In this document: piece after piece, positions 37,736 to 50,049 of the stretch | Layout: the number at the start of each line of letters is the position of its first letter | Numbering within the stretch: the stretch's first letter is position 1 | Program-made: the position numbers and the translations under genes | Assembly: GCA_021229015.1 (NCBI GenBank) | Contig: CM037790.1 | Span: forward strand, 54,904,361-54,968,360 | DNA length: 64,000 nucleotides | Direction of reading: 5' to 3' | Source of the DNA: Solen grandis | Lineage: Eukaryota; Mollusca; Bivalvia; Adapedonta; Solenidae | Notes under the pieces: generated by a model | The model's database searches: none | What the model was told of the DNA's origin: nothing | What the model saw: the letters and a program-made list of their open reading frames with translations, nothing else

Positions 37736-38948
37736 CACAGGGACTTGCTCCCATACACACACACACCACACACACCACACACACACACTGTACATACACT
37801 ATCAACAAGGGTGGACATCTTTTCAGGGGTCGACTCGCTTCAACTCCGTTTTTTTCAAATCATTCAAATAAAGCTATGAAGTTAACATACGGAATCACTC
37901 AAATATATATTTCTCTATCGAAAGATACAAAAAACGTCGTGAAAATAATCCTCCTTTGTATGTTTATTTGTTTGAAATATATGCGAATTCGAGAAAAGGA
38001 CAACAACCTGGACCAGCAGCGCAGTACATTTCGGGATGATTCGGATTTTTACGCTGCGAAATTGGTCAGCGATATTGCGATTATTTTCCCGCAATCTGTC
38101 AAACCGTTAAATTTAAATTATTAAAGGGCTGACTATTCGGGCGTTGAAAGAAAAAAAAAAAACCCAGGCAGTATGGAGAAATCAGCTGTTTCTTGGTAAT
38201 TTTCTTGTTGTAAAATAAATTATTTAAAGAATTAGATATAAAATTCACTTGTCTGTGAGTGTGTGTTTTTAAATTGAAATAAATATCACAGGGATTTGAT
38301 GTTCAGTAGAATTTAGTATTCCGTATATATAAGAAAAAATATGTTTTGTATGTATGGAGTACTATTATTTTCAGAATTTTATTTTAAATTACTGAACTTC
38401 AAATCCCTGTGATATTTATTTCAATTTAAAAACACACACTCACAGACAAGTGAATTTATATCTAAGTCTTTAAATAATTTATTTTACAACAAGAAAATTA
38501 CCAAGAAACAGCTGATTTGTCCATACTGCCTGGGTTTTTTTTTCTTTCAACGCCCGAATAGTCGCCCTTTAATAATTTAAATTTAACGGTTTGACAGATT
38601 GCGGGAAAATAATCGCAATATCGCTGACCAATTTCGCAGCGTAAAAATCCGAATCATCCCGAAATGTACTGCGCTGCTGGTCCAGGTTGTTGTCCTATTC
38701 TCGGATTCGCATATATTTCAAACAAATAAACATTCAAAGGAGGATTATTTTCACGACAATTTTGTATATTTCGATAGAGAAATATATATTTGAGTGATTC
38801 CGTATGTTAACTTCATAGATTTATTTGAATGATTTGAAAAAACGGAGTTGAAGCGAGTCGACCCCTGAAAAGATGTCCACCCTTATTGATAGTGTATGTA
38901 CAGTGTGTGTGTGTGTGTGGTGTGTGTGTATGGGAGCAAGTCCCTGTG
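37736..38948. mobile_element. 1,213-bp palindromic fold-back element with 7-bp target duplication
   Basis: CACAGGGACTTGCTCCCATA at the left end is inverted (with one change) at the right end. The arms pair for about 550 bp each around an AT-rich centre near 38340. GCCTAGG flanks both sides (37729-37735 and 38949-38955). Arms include a (CA)n/(TG)n run. The open frames inside (37876-38124, 38599-38793) are mirror images from the arms, not genes. Confidence 0.85.
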
Positions 38949-39844
38949 GCCTAGGTCACACAATCAGGATTTTTACTGCCGTCCTTGATAGGACCATTCC
39001 CGATTAAAATGTGTCAAAAGTCTGATCAAGATCCTGTGATTCGTGGCTGGAAATTCAAACTTTTATTAAAATTTGTAAAAAGCATTTATTTAATCACGAC
39101 AACAATCAGATATTGTTCAGGAGGCGTCCCGATCCAGCCGTTTCCAGCAGAATTCGTCCCGATTATCCGTTCTCAATCCGATTCTGATCCGATACAGCAG
39201 AATTTGTCACGACATAGTCACGATTGTAATCCGACTAGACAAAATCGGCTGAGTTTCCCGAATGTTACGGGACGCACCTAACTGTCAGGAGTGCTTGGCC
39301 GACCTCTCCGGACCATTCCCGATCCGTAGGACTCTGTTACGAACATATACGACTGCGTTCAGACAATGATAGGACATTGAGGATAGTAATCCGACTTTTT
39401 CGCTTTTCGTGTCGTAGCGCTGTCTGATCTCAAACGGGAGCCATAATCGACACTGTGTGAACGCCGCATTACAGACAAATTAGCTTGCAGCGTCTTGAAC
39501 GGATGACATGTGTTGATCATTTTGTTTAAAACATCTACACTTATACACGCTCATGGTATCTCAAGCTGGCAATTAAATTACATTGTACTATAACATATAT
39601 TTTCACATAGGTTATCATTTATCATAAATTTGGAATATAGCTTGTACAACATTTATCGATTGATGCAACAATAAAGTCGGGAAATTGCAATGTTTCAACA
39701 ACGGTCTAAATGACATGTGTCAAAACGCTCAAAGGATTATGGGTAACACAATGCTGCAACTGATATTCATAAGTAACGTAAATAAAATGATTTGACAAAA
39801 CATTAAATCATTGTCAGCACTTGTTTAATTTGTTTGTTTGTTTG

Positions 39845-40130
39845 TTCGGTTTAAACGTCCCACCGACAGTATTTCAGTCATTTGGAGACGATGTCTACTT
39901 AATGCAGTTATAGTGCTGCAGCACTGCAGTATCACGTCGTAGACATGTGGCATGATACCACACCCAGTCACATTATCCTGATACCGGGCCAACCAGTCCT
40001 GCAACTACCCTTATATGCTAAGTGTCAAGCAAGGGAGCTATAACAGTACCATTTTTTACGACTTTGGTATCGAACCCACGACCTCCCGCTCCCGAGGCGG
40101 ACGCTCTAAACACTCGGCCACCGGGAACGG
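39845..40130 (-). mobile_element. SINE family 2, copy 5 (nearly full length)
   Basis: Minus strand: head CCGGTGGCCGAGTGTTTAGA, B box GTGGGTTCGATACC, complete body and GACGTTTAAACC end with a CAAA-type tail. It belongs to the left arm; the orthologous copy in the right arm is split at 44832-45740. Confidence 0.88.
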
Positions 40131-41016
40131 TACACCTGTTTAGCTAGTAATATCAATATGATATAAGTAAAAAGTTTTTTTTTTCAATTTATATGACTAA
40201 TACATATCTGTAAACTTACATTTTCCGAAAATGCTTCAATTAAGGTGAAAGCGAAAGTAGGATATTTTATGAAAATTCTTATAAATGGCTTTATATTCGT
40301 ATTTTTTATGTAACTTCCTTATTTCTTGATCAATTTCAAAACTCTAGGTGCCAAAATAATCGTCTTAAAATTCTCTACATCTCACTTGCTTAATGTAAAA
40401 TTTTTAAATTTTTTTTTTTTACTTCCTTATACTTTGATCAATTTCAAAACTTAAGGTACCAAAATAATCGTCTTAAAATTCTCTACATCTCATTTGCTGA
40501 ATGTGTTGACTTATTTCATATGGGTTTTAAGATATAAGCCTTGAAACTCTTACATAACGACAAAATCGCTGAAATTCTACATGTTTAAATTCTTATTTTT
40601 GATGTAACTTCCTTATACTTGGATCAATTTCAAAACTTTAGGTACCAAAATAATCGTCTTAAAATTCTCTACATTTCACACGCTTTATCTATGGAATATT
40701 TTTAATACTTTTTGAGATACAAGCTCTTAAACCTCTTGAAAAATGAAAAAATCACCAAAGCTATATGCACGAATTTAAGCATCAAAAAAACGGCCAAACA
40801 TTGTTCTACAAATAATATTCATCATCATATTTTCAAAAATCAAAGGATTTCGAGATATAAACTGTTAAACACACTGAGGGTTACCGAATTTTGTTTTTTC
40901 CGCCATAACTCAACCGATTCAACCCCGATCATCAAAAACTAAATATCATCTGAAAGGTCTTTCTAAGCACTACAAATTATACGCATACAGTGGTGCTAAC
41001 GTATCAGTTGTCAAAA

Positions 41017-41190
41017 AATACGATTGGAATACGATAGAAATACGGACGATATACGATATGCGATATACGATCTGCGATATGCGATGTGCGATAGCAGGTC
41101 TGATTTACCTTTACGATTCGTTACGATGCGATGCGATGCGTTTATAATCTGATACCATATATACGTTATGCGATATACGATACAGGATAA
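41017..41190. repeat. Degenerate ACGATATGCGAT simple repeat, copy 1
   Basis: Runs of CGATATACGATATGCGAT-type sequence with many variants. A matching block in inverted orientation lies at about 48140-48330, followed there by TTTGACAACTGATACGTTAG, which is also the inverted flank here. Confidence 0.8.
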
Positions 41191-42730
41191 GCACGGTATA
41201 AATGGCATTTTTTACAACTGTATACAACTAGAATTTACAATAAGTTCAAAAATATGAAATATCAACTAAGCTTTTAACAATATTTATCACAAGCCGTGTT
41301 TTCATCTGAAATAAACAGTGGAAATAAACAAAACGGGAAACAGGAAATGGGGACAAACTAAATTGCGGTTCCTCTAGAAATGTTACGGACTCTGTTGTCT
41401 CCGTCAATAACAACCTAAGCACGTGTAATGAAAAACTGATTTTTTTCCTAATGAGACCATAAAAAATAAAAAAAAAATACAGTAATCATTAATATTAGTA
41501 CCTGTCATTTGTGCTAATTAAAACAATATCTTTTCAAACTTTGCATTTAACCCATCAAACATAAATGTATATATAATTTATTGGATGTATCAAATATCAA
41601 AAGAACGCGAGTGAGTGTGGGAGAATAGCACCGTATCTATTTTCTTATTAGAATATTCGTATATATTACAAGTAGGTAACTGTCATAGGTATAGTGTTAA
41701 TATAAATATGTTTTCATATACTTTAAGCTCGGAAAATCCGCTATTGTTTTAAAAAGCCCTAAGCCCGAAGAATTGTTGTTGGAAATTGACCTTGGTAATT
41801 AAACAATTAAATACATGTGCATTAACATGGGTCGAAAAGCTATGTTTGTCGAAAAGATGCCATGAGTGAAGAGGCCGCCGTTTAACCGGGTATTCGTGAG
41901 AAATGTCATACGCCGCCATGCGTATACAGTTTAATATGATTTGTTTCGTTAATCGAGTACAAGAATAAAATAGTTGCCAAATCGGTTATATCTCATTTTG
42001 ACTACACCCAATTCATCTACTGTATAAAGTTATTTCACACCTTTCCAGACATGTTTCCAGATTGTCTAACACATGCATTGCTACATGTAAAGGATATATA
42101 ACTAATTGTCTCTTATTAAGCAGGGAAATATCATCATGTATTGGGCTTTCAATATTTTGTAATGGTATCCATGTTTTTGACCAAGTATTATTGTAAAATT
42201 ATTTAAATGTAAAGTATTTGATATTTTATTAAATATTTATGATATAACATTTATATTGTGTGCATATGTATCATCCCCGCACTAATTCACTGTGTCTTCC
42301 GCATAAATATGCATTCATCTCTCCTCCCCTCTCTCTCTCTCTCATCCTATATTTTGACCTAATGGTCATTAATGTTATCATGTATGTGGTTTCGAGACAC
42401 ATTTTAATTTGCAGAGATTTTGATTTGTAGACACAATGGGTTTCAATCGGAAGAACAAATTAAGAAAAAAAAGTCTATTTAAAATCTGTGTATTTTACTC
42501 GCCGTTTTAACAATCAAAATATTTTAAAGAATACCCTATGATTCGCTCATTTGTGATATAAAAATAAGTCCATAAGTTGCACACATGTGTGCCCGCACAC
42601 TCCCTTACAAATGTATTTTTGATACATGTATCATCATTATCATCATCATCATCGTGTACATTTAAGATTTTTTTTTCTCTCTTCGAAATATATTCTGTGC
42701 CTCATACCTGGATTGGAAACAGTTTTATTA
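41191..42730. other. Centre of the inverted repeat, no gene recognised
   Basis: Unique AT-rich sequence with a CT run at about 42325-42345. Open frames at 42577-42927 overlap low-complexity CATCAT/TTCTTC stretches and have no known motif. Confidence 0.5.
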
Positions 42731-42734
42731 TTAG

Positions 42735-43472
42735 GACTTTCTGCCCTTTCGGCAGAAAGTCATATTGGGTTTGTACTGTTTTTTTATTATTCTTATTATT
42801 CTTTTTTTCTTCCTCTTATATTTGTGTTAATTTTGAGGTGTTGCCATTGACTCAGAGCAATGAAAATTTTATGGCATATATTTCAAACCATGATCTTTCG
42901 GATGCAATGAATTTCATATTCATATGACGTCATATAATGTCAGATTCGACGTCAGGTGAAAAAGTTTGTACGCGGTCTACAGCCATTATTTCTAGACCGA
43001 TTTTCATCAAACTTTCACAGAATGTGTATGTTAGGCTCTAGTTGTGCCTTTCGGTGTCCGTGTTTCCAAATTCGAAAAGGCAAATGTTTTATGGCGAATC
43101 CAAGATTCGAACTAATGACGTCAAATTTCAAATGCGTATAAAATCGCTTCCAGAAGAACTAGAAAGCTGATATTTTGACTGAATATTAGTCTCTAGATCT
43201 TCTTTACATTCTGAAAAGATGTACGCCATATGACGTCACATGACGTCATAATGCTAATAAAACTTTCGTATAAAAACTTAACGGTTTTTAAGCCCTGTAG
43301 GCTTTATATTTTGTAGGATTTGCTTGAAATTTTGTCTGAAGATGCAGTATTAGATTTTATGGAGGCAAGTCACTTCCGTTTCCGGAAAATCCACAAGGTC
43401 AAGGTCATATATAAATTATCGGGTTTTTCTTCGGCCTTAAATATCTCAAAAACGGTAATTATTCTATCGAGA
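42735..43472 (+). repeat. Segment shared (inverted) with 48365-48913
   Basis: Begins with the hairpin GACTTTCTGCCCTTTCGGCA. From about 42920 to 43472 the reverse complement matches 48365-48913 with moderate divergence (for example AAACGGTAAT...TCTATCGAGACACT here). It appears to be one end of the same long repeat family as the arms. Confidence 0.75.
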
Positions 43473-43859
43473 CACTATGCGTATAATTTATAGTGCTTAG
43501 AAAGACCTTTCAGATGATATTAAGTTTTTGATGATCGGGGTTGAATCGGTTGAGTTATGGCGGAAAAATGAACATTTGGTAACCCCAGTGTGTTTAACAG
43601 TTTATACCTCGAATATCTTTGATTTTGAAAATATGATGATGAATATTATTTGTAGAGCAATGTTTGACCGTTCTTTTCATGCTTAAAGTTTTATGATTGG
43701 CCAAAGATTCATGGAGTTATGGGGAAAAAAACGAATTTCGTGCATATAGCTTTAGTGATTTTTTCATTCTTCTTGAGGTTTAAAAGCTTATATCTCAAAA
43801 AGTATTAAAAATATTCCTAAACATAAAGCGTGTGAAATGTAGAGAATTTTTAGACGATT

Positions 43860-44640
43860 ATTTTGGTACCTTAAGTTTTGAAATTGATCAAAGTATAAGG
43901 AAGTTACATCAAAAATAAGAATTTAAACATGTAGAATTTCAGCGATTTTCCCGTCATGTCAGAGATTCACGGCTTATATCTCAAAACTCATATGGAATAA
44001 GTCAACACATTAAGCGAGTGAGATGTAGAGAATTTTAAGACAATTATTTTGGTACCTTAAGTTTTGAAATTGATCAAAGTATAAGGAAGTTGCATCAAAA
44101 ATAAGAATTTAAACATGTAGAATTTCAGCGATTTTGCCGTCATGTCAGAGATTCACGGCTTATATCTCAAAACTCATATGGAATAAGTCAACACATTAAG
44201 CGAGTGAGATGTAGAGAATTTTAAGACAATTATTTTGGTACCTTAAGTTTTGAAATTGATCAAAGTATAAGGAAGTTGCATCAAAAATAAGAATTTAAAC
44301 ATGTAGAATTTCAGCGATTTTGCCGTCATGTCAGAGATTCACGGCTTATATCTCAAAACTCATATGGAATAAGTCAACACATTAAGCGAGTGAGATGTAG
44401 AGAAGTTTAAGACAATTATTTTGGTACCTAAAGTTTTGAAATTGATCAAAGTATAAGGAAGTTGCATCAAAAATAAGAATTTAAACATGTAGAATTTCAG
44501 CGATTTGCCGTCATGTCAGAGATTCACGGCTTATATCTCAAAACTCATATGGAATAAGTCAACACATTAAGCAAGTGAGATGTAGAGAATTTTAAGACGA
44601 TTATTTTGGCACCTAGAGTTTTGAAATTGATAAAAAAATA
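43860..44640. repeat. 186-bp tandem repeat, about 4.3 copies
   Basis: The phrase ACGGCTTATATCTCAAAACT occurs at 43969, 44155, 44341 and 44526, a period of 185-186 bp. The left arm carries related but fewer and less regular copies, so the array expanded after the arms separated. Confidence 0.9.
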
Positions 44641-44831
44641 AGGAAGTTACATAAAAAATACGAATTCATAGCCAATTGTAAGAATTTTCATAAAATATCC
44701 TACTTTCGCTTTCACCTTAATTGAAAGCATTTTCGGAAAATGTAAGTTTACAGATATGTAGTAGTCATATAAATTGAAAGAAAAAAACTTTTTACTTATA
44801 TCATATTGATATTTCTAGCTAAACAAGTGTA

Positions 44832-45740
44832 CCGTTCCGGGTGGCCGAGTGGTTAGAGCGTCCGCCTCGGGAGCGGGAGGTCGTGGGTTCGAAATACAGA
44901 AATACAATATTTCCAACAAATACCCATGTTAAACAATAAATTATGTATTTATTTAATTCTCACAAGTTATGATTTTTTCCAGAGGTCGTTAGAATCGATG
45001 CATTCCGCCCTCATTCCACTGTTGCATTTTGTTTTGACTGACGGCTACCATAATCGCTGGTTCCCCAATGTCATATTGTAATCATCACAAAAGCCGATAA
45101 CCAATTCAATATGGTAGCAGCCAGTCATAACAAATGCAACAGTGGAATGAGGGCGGAATGCATCGATACTAGCGACTTCTAGAAAAAAGCATTACTTGTG
45201 AGAATTAATAAATACATAATTTATTGTTTAATATGGGTATTTGTTGGAAATATTGTATTTCTGTTAAGTTGCCGTTGAAAAAAGCATTGGATGTGATATG
45301 CATTGCTTCGGTCACATCGTGTCCGAGTACAGTTTCCATTGAGTTTCGTGACTTGTATTGTCTTTGTAGTTTATCTTAGATAGAAAATCGACTCGGCAAC
45401 AAAAGGGCCTATTGTTTCTGCGTTGAACAAGCCCGGCATATTTGAAATCGGCTGAAAATTGTGTCAGATACGAGCTCAGAATACGACCATGTCAGTTTTC
45501 CTATAGATTTTGAACGGAGAGTTACATACCTTTTCTTATTTTATGATATCAATTTATTTTTTGAATTGTGAAATTTTGTTATAAAATGTGTTTTGAATTG
45601 TTACTTTGTTATCATTGGGGGTCCCACGCCGGTAGCCTGTGCGTGATACTGCACTGTGGCAGCACTATAACATCATTAAGTAGACATCGTCTCCAAATGA
45701 CTAAAATACTGTCGGTGGGACGTTCAACCCAAGAAAAAAA
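44832..45740 (+). mobile_element. SINE family 2, copy 6, split by later insertion
   Basis: The head (GGTGGCCGAGTGGTTAGAGC, B box GTGGGTTCGA) ends at about 44893; the 3' part (TGTGGCAGCACTATAACATC ... GACGTTCAACCC) resumes at about 45640. The intervening sequence is the palindromic insertion plus about 370 bp of unrelated DNA. The unsplit counterpart is 39845-40130. Confidence 0.8.
44896..45264. mobile_element. 369-bp palindromic insertion
   Basis: ACAGAAATACAATATTTCCA at the left end is inverted at the right end, and the arms remain nearly complementary to the centre near 45070 (for example GCATTCCGCCCTCATTCCAC on each arm). It interrupts SINE copy 6. No coding potential; a fold-back MITE. 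Confidence 0.85.
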
Positions 45741-46573
45741 AACTAAACAAATGTTGACAATGATTTAATGTTTTGTCAAATCATTTTATTTACGTTACAT
45801 ATACATATCAGTTGCAGAAATGCGTTTTCCCACAATCCTTTGAGCGTTTTGACATATGTCATTTAGACCGTTGTTGTAAACATTGCAATTTCCGACTTTA
45901 TTGTTGCATCAATCGATAAATGTTGTACAAGCTATATTCCAAATTTATGATAAATGAAACCTATGTGAAAATATATGTTATAGTACAATGTAATTTAATT
46001 GCCAGCTTGAGATACCATGAGCGTGTATAAGTGTAGACGTTTGAAACAAAATAATCAACACATGTCATCCGTTCAAGACGCTGCAAGCGAATTTGTCCGT
46101 TATCTAAAGGCGCAAAATGGAGTAACTTTGTGTTAATACAGTCGTCTCGATCGTATTGTACAAGCGTTATTGGAATTTAACTTCGAGGCTACACGCGTCG
46201 ACGATTCTATTGCATGGTAGCATTTACTTTTTTATTCCCGCGACTGTACATGAAAATAAAAAAAAGAATTTTGATATGCAGAATTAATAGGTTTAAGTTT
46301 AATTGCTTATATTTTGAATACCTATAAAACTAGACTCAAATATGCTACAATGGAAATGTCGGGATTTTCAGGCCATTTATTTGGTAACTAGAATACTAAA
46401 CTTGGTAAAGTTATAGGAAAGCGATATCATAAAGCTCATGCATGAGAAGTCCATACGTAAAAAAAATAAAAGGTAGGGAATTTAATATATTCTTTCTAAC
46501 GGTATTAATCTTTATATTTTTCAATGTTAGCAGAAAGTCCTATCATTCGTATCAACGAATGAAATCTAGTTTT

Positions 46574-48130
46574 ATTATTCTATGAACATTGGTGTGTTTA
46601 AAATAGAATTTCAAATTATTGCTAAAAATTGTAATCTTTTAGTACGGAAATAACATTCACTCTGTGTACATGTCAAAGTCTTCTCCCTCTGGGGGTGGTA
46701 TACCGGCAGCGGCGAGACATAAAGGTGACATATCCGGTCAAAATAAACACATGCTGTGCCTGCTGATAAGAACTTATGGCACGCCCTCCGGTATTGCGAA
46801 ACACACTTTTTTCACTTAATTATACATAAAAGATTAGGGATATGCAAGAAAATGTTCTAACCTATTATATCTCTAGCAAACTGTAATAATATGGAAATGG
46901 ATCTTTAGCGAACTGTAGTAATATGGAAACAAGATCATTTTCTTTTATCTATTAACATGTCAGTGAACTCTGTGTTATCACGGAATAAAATACATCAAAT
47001 ATTTTATAACAAATCTTCCATTCCCATGTAGGTTTTATGTTTATTTTTTCTATTGTTATGGCTTGCAATAATTCCTGGATTTATCATATTAAATATTAAG
47101 ACATAGCAGTGAAGCATATCATGAAAATGTGGTCCGTTTTATCATTGTTTTTTCCATATGAAAGAGACAGTTGTTGGATACAATTAAGTTCGGGTGTGAT
47201 ACCATGCTAATTTCGCAAAAAAAAAAATGCTCTTCGAAATATACGTGTCCGAGGTATAGCACCGATATACTGTAAACATGTTCCTGTGTAGAACTAGTAC
47301 TTAGAGCTCCGTGTTCTCAAAGCAATACCGATGCATCTTGTACACATCATATACGTATTAGGATTTACGCGATCATCGGAAAAAATGCTCCGGTCTGGAT
47401 TTTCAGTCTCCACCTACCTGAATTTTGATTATCTCCGTACTGATGAAAAAAGGGGGGAAAAAGAAACATAATTTGCACTCATTCAACGATTTTTTTGGAA
47501 GTGTGTGTGCGCGCGCGTGTGCGTAATGAAAGAGAGATAGAGAAAACCTAAATAAAATAGGAAATAATTAAATAAATAAACTATATTCGTAAATTACAAT
47601 TATCTTTTGTTCACGAATTCATTAAATAATAAAGAAAAATTGGCATTCGAGTAAATACAGCAGTAAAAAATGTCCCGGGAAATAAATAATTACACGAAAG
47701 CAACATTTCGGACGATCTTGCATAAGTAGGTAAGTTTTAATTTGTTAGTTTTTAGACAGGTTAATAAAGCAAACATTGATCAAACATATCGATTACACAT
47801 ATTTTTAAATTATTTCACTTTAATACTGATATTGTCACGAAGCTATATTAAAGGTATTTACGTCTCTGATATAGTACTTTTCACACGTGCATCATATTAT
47901 ATATCATCGCATGGCGTCTGCTCCTGAAAGTCACGTAGCCATAACACATGTATAAAATAATAAAGAAAAGAAATATAACTATTGAAATTGGTAAAATATG
48001 AAAAAAAATGCACTGCATAATGTGATTTAATGATCCACCATTAATAAACCTAAGCAAATATTAAATTTAAAGACACGAACATTAATTATTTCTGAAATAT
48101 CGATGGTGTCCCGTAACTTAAACTTTCCCC
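46574..48130. other. No gene recognised
   Basis: AT-rich unique sequence with a short TGTGTGTGCGCGCGCG run near 47500-47520. No supported feature. Confidence 0.5.
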
Positions 48131-48139
48131 AAACTACTG

Positions 48140-48330
48140 AGTTGTTCAATACGATATACGTTATGCGATTACGATATACGATTACCGATATACGGTTGCC
48201 TTACGATGCGATGCGATACAATCCCGTTTATTATGCCTAATACGATTGAATGCGATAGAATACGATTCCATACGTTACGATGCGATTGAGTAATATATAC
48301 GTTACGATACGATGCGATACGAACGATATA
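48140..48330. repeat. Degenerate ACGATATGCGAT simple repeat, copy 2
   Basis: Inverted counterpart of 41017-41190, with ATACGATATACG and GATGCGATGCGATA variants. Confidence 0.8.
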
Positions 48331-48364
48331 CGCTATTTTTGACAACTGATACGTTAGCACACTG

Positions 48365-48913
48365 TAGTGTCTCGATAGAATATTTACCGTTTTTGAGATA
48401 TTTAAGGCCGAAGAAAAACCCGATAATTGATATATGACCTTGACCTTTGGGATTTTCCGGAAACGGAAGTGACATGGCTCTATAGATTTCTAATACTGCA
48501 TCTTCAGACAAAATTTCAAGTAAATCATGCAAAAAAAAAGGCTACAGGGCTTAAAAACCGTTAAGTTTTAATACGAAAGTTTTTAAGAGCATTATGACGT
48601 CATGTGACGTCTATGGCGTTCATCTTTTCGAATGTATAGATGATCTGGAAACTAATATTCAGCCCAAATCTCAGCTTTCTAGCTTTTCTGGAAGCGATTT
48701 TATACGCATTTGAAATTTGACGTCATTAGTTCGAATCTTGGATCCCCTTTAAAACCTTTGCCTTTTCGAATTTGGAAAAACGGACACCGGATGCACAACT
48801 AGAGCCTAAACATACACATTCTGTGAAATTTTGATGAAAATCGATCCAGAAATAAGGCTGTAGACCGCTTTACAAATTTTTCACCTGACGTCGAATCTGA
48901 CGTTATATGACGT
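48365..48913 (-). repeat. Third partial copy of the long repeat, cut by the gap
   Basis: Reverse complement of about 42920-43472. It runs directly into the run of N, so its length is unknown. Confidence 0.75.
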
Positions 48914-49013
48914 NNNNNNNNNNNNNNNNNNNNNNNNNNNNNNNNNNNNNNNNNNNNNNNNNNNNNNNNNNNNNNNNNNNNNNNNNNNNNNNNNNNNNNN
49001 NNNNNNNNNNNNN
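48914..49013. other. Assembly gap, 100 N
   Basis: Exactly 100 unknown bases, a conventional scaffold-gap size, placed inside a repeat. Order and spacing across it are uncertain. Confidence 1.
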
Positions 49014-49614
49014 TTGAAAATCATGCAGAATGTTTTTCAATTGCTTTGAACAATAAAAGTTCTATTGCATGATGCATAACAGAATTAAATATATTCTCCA
49101 AGAATGACAAACGAATTGAAAAGAAAAAGGTCAAAAATCTAAAAATTATAATATTCTGCTAATAAAATTGTACAGGCGGTTGTTAATGTGGCAATATTGG
49201 CAGTGAATTGGGTACGAATGACATCTCCCTTACCAATGCACACAGCTATGAATTTGTCTCAGAAAAGGGCCATAAACCCTGGTGTCCACATATACCTTAT
49301 GCTGGGAATACGTGAACATCGTGGTCGAACGCCAGACTATGTTCAGCGCCTCCCTTCCGAAACACCACACAACATAATCTTAATAGATGAAATTAATAAC
49401 TCTCAAAGATTAATTATAGGAACTGTGTGGTTAAAAATGGGGATAAATACCCATTTTGTGCTTTGTAACGTGGCTGTGAGTCTAATCGAGATTCCTTAGA
49501 AATGAAGACGTATTTTTGAAAACGTAGATCCCACCATACGGTGTTCCCCAGAATTGTGACTTTTTTTAAGATTTAATCAATTTCGGTTGATTCACCTTTA
49601 ATTCTTGTTTGTTT
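49014..49614. other. Open frame without recognised motif
   Basis: A 103-codon plus-strand frame (49188-49499) has no signal, domain or splice context that I can identify, so I do not call it a gene. Confidence 0.4.
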
Positions 49615-49702
49615 CATGTGACATGATACTACACCTAATTACATTATCCTGACACCGGGCCAACCAGTCCTGCAACTACCCTTATATGATGAACGCCAAG
49701 CA
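49615..49702 (-). mobile_element. SINE family 2, copy 7 (fragment)
   Basis: Only the body part remains: ATGATACTACACCTAATTAC, then CACCGGGCCAACCAGTCCTG, as in the inverted body of copy 5. Confidence 0.8.
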
Positions 49703-49988
49703 AGACTTGATAACCTTAATTATTGCAAAATGAGCAATTTCATTATTTTTAAACACAAATACCACAACTACTGAATGATTACTAAGTAACCGTGATACTC
49801 TTTATACATAGCGTTGTTTTGTAACGGCGCCAAATCCGACGCATAAAATCAGCTTTTTTTCTTTTTTAGTGGTATAGATTTAACAGACGATTTTAAGGAC
49901 CACAGCGTTACTCTGACTCTGTCAAACTTCCAAACTCCACACAGTGATCTCTCTTGCAAGCAAAAAAAAAAAAAGATCTACAACTGTA

Positions 49989-50046
49989 AGGGGAGGTAAC
50001 TGCTGCGGTGGAGTTTGTCAAACTTCCCGCAGCAGTTACTTCCCTT
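49989..50046. repeat. Hairpin GGGAGGTAACTGCTGCGG
   Basis: 18-20-bp arms (about 49990-50008 and 50028-50046) around TGGAGTTTGTCAAACTT. Flanked by A-rich and T-rich tracts, so possibly the core of a small fold-back element. Confidence 0.75.
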
Positions 50047-50049
50047 GTT

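Larger units (their letters stand above)
36447..40988 (-). repeat. Left arm of a large inverted repeat
   Basis: Its reverse complement is 43473-46573. Outer anchor: AGATTTCATTCGTTGATACG here, CGTATCAACGAATGAAATCT there. Inner anchor: CTTTCTAAGCACTACAAATT here, a close inverted match at about 43482-43510. This arm holds insertions missing from the other: 36651-37400, and about 37725-39465, which includes the palindromic element. A ~70-bp phrase (AGGTACCAAAATAATCGTCT...) repeats three times at 40310-40680. Confidence 0.85.
43473..46573 (+). repeat. Right arm of the large inverted repeat
   Basis: Reverse complement of the left arm. It differs by expansion of a 186-bp tandem repeat (43860-44640), a 369-bp palindromic insertion (44896-45264) and absence of two insertions present in the left arm. 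Confidence 0.85.

Noticed and set aside
37876..38793. Two ORFs (37876-38124 and 38599-38793) as genes
   Set aside because: They lie in the two arms of the palindromic element and derive from the same sequence in opposite strands.
44832..44893. Functional tRNA gene on the plus strand
   Set aside because: It matches the head of SINE family 2, which occurs several times in the window.
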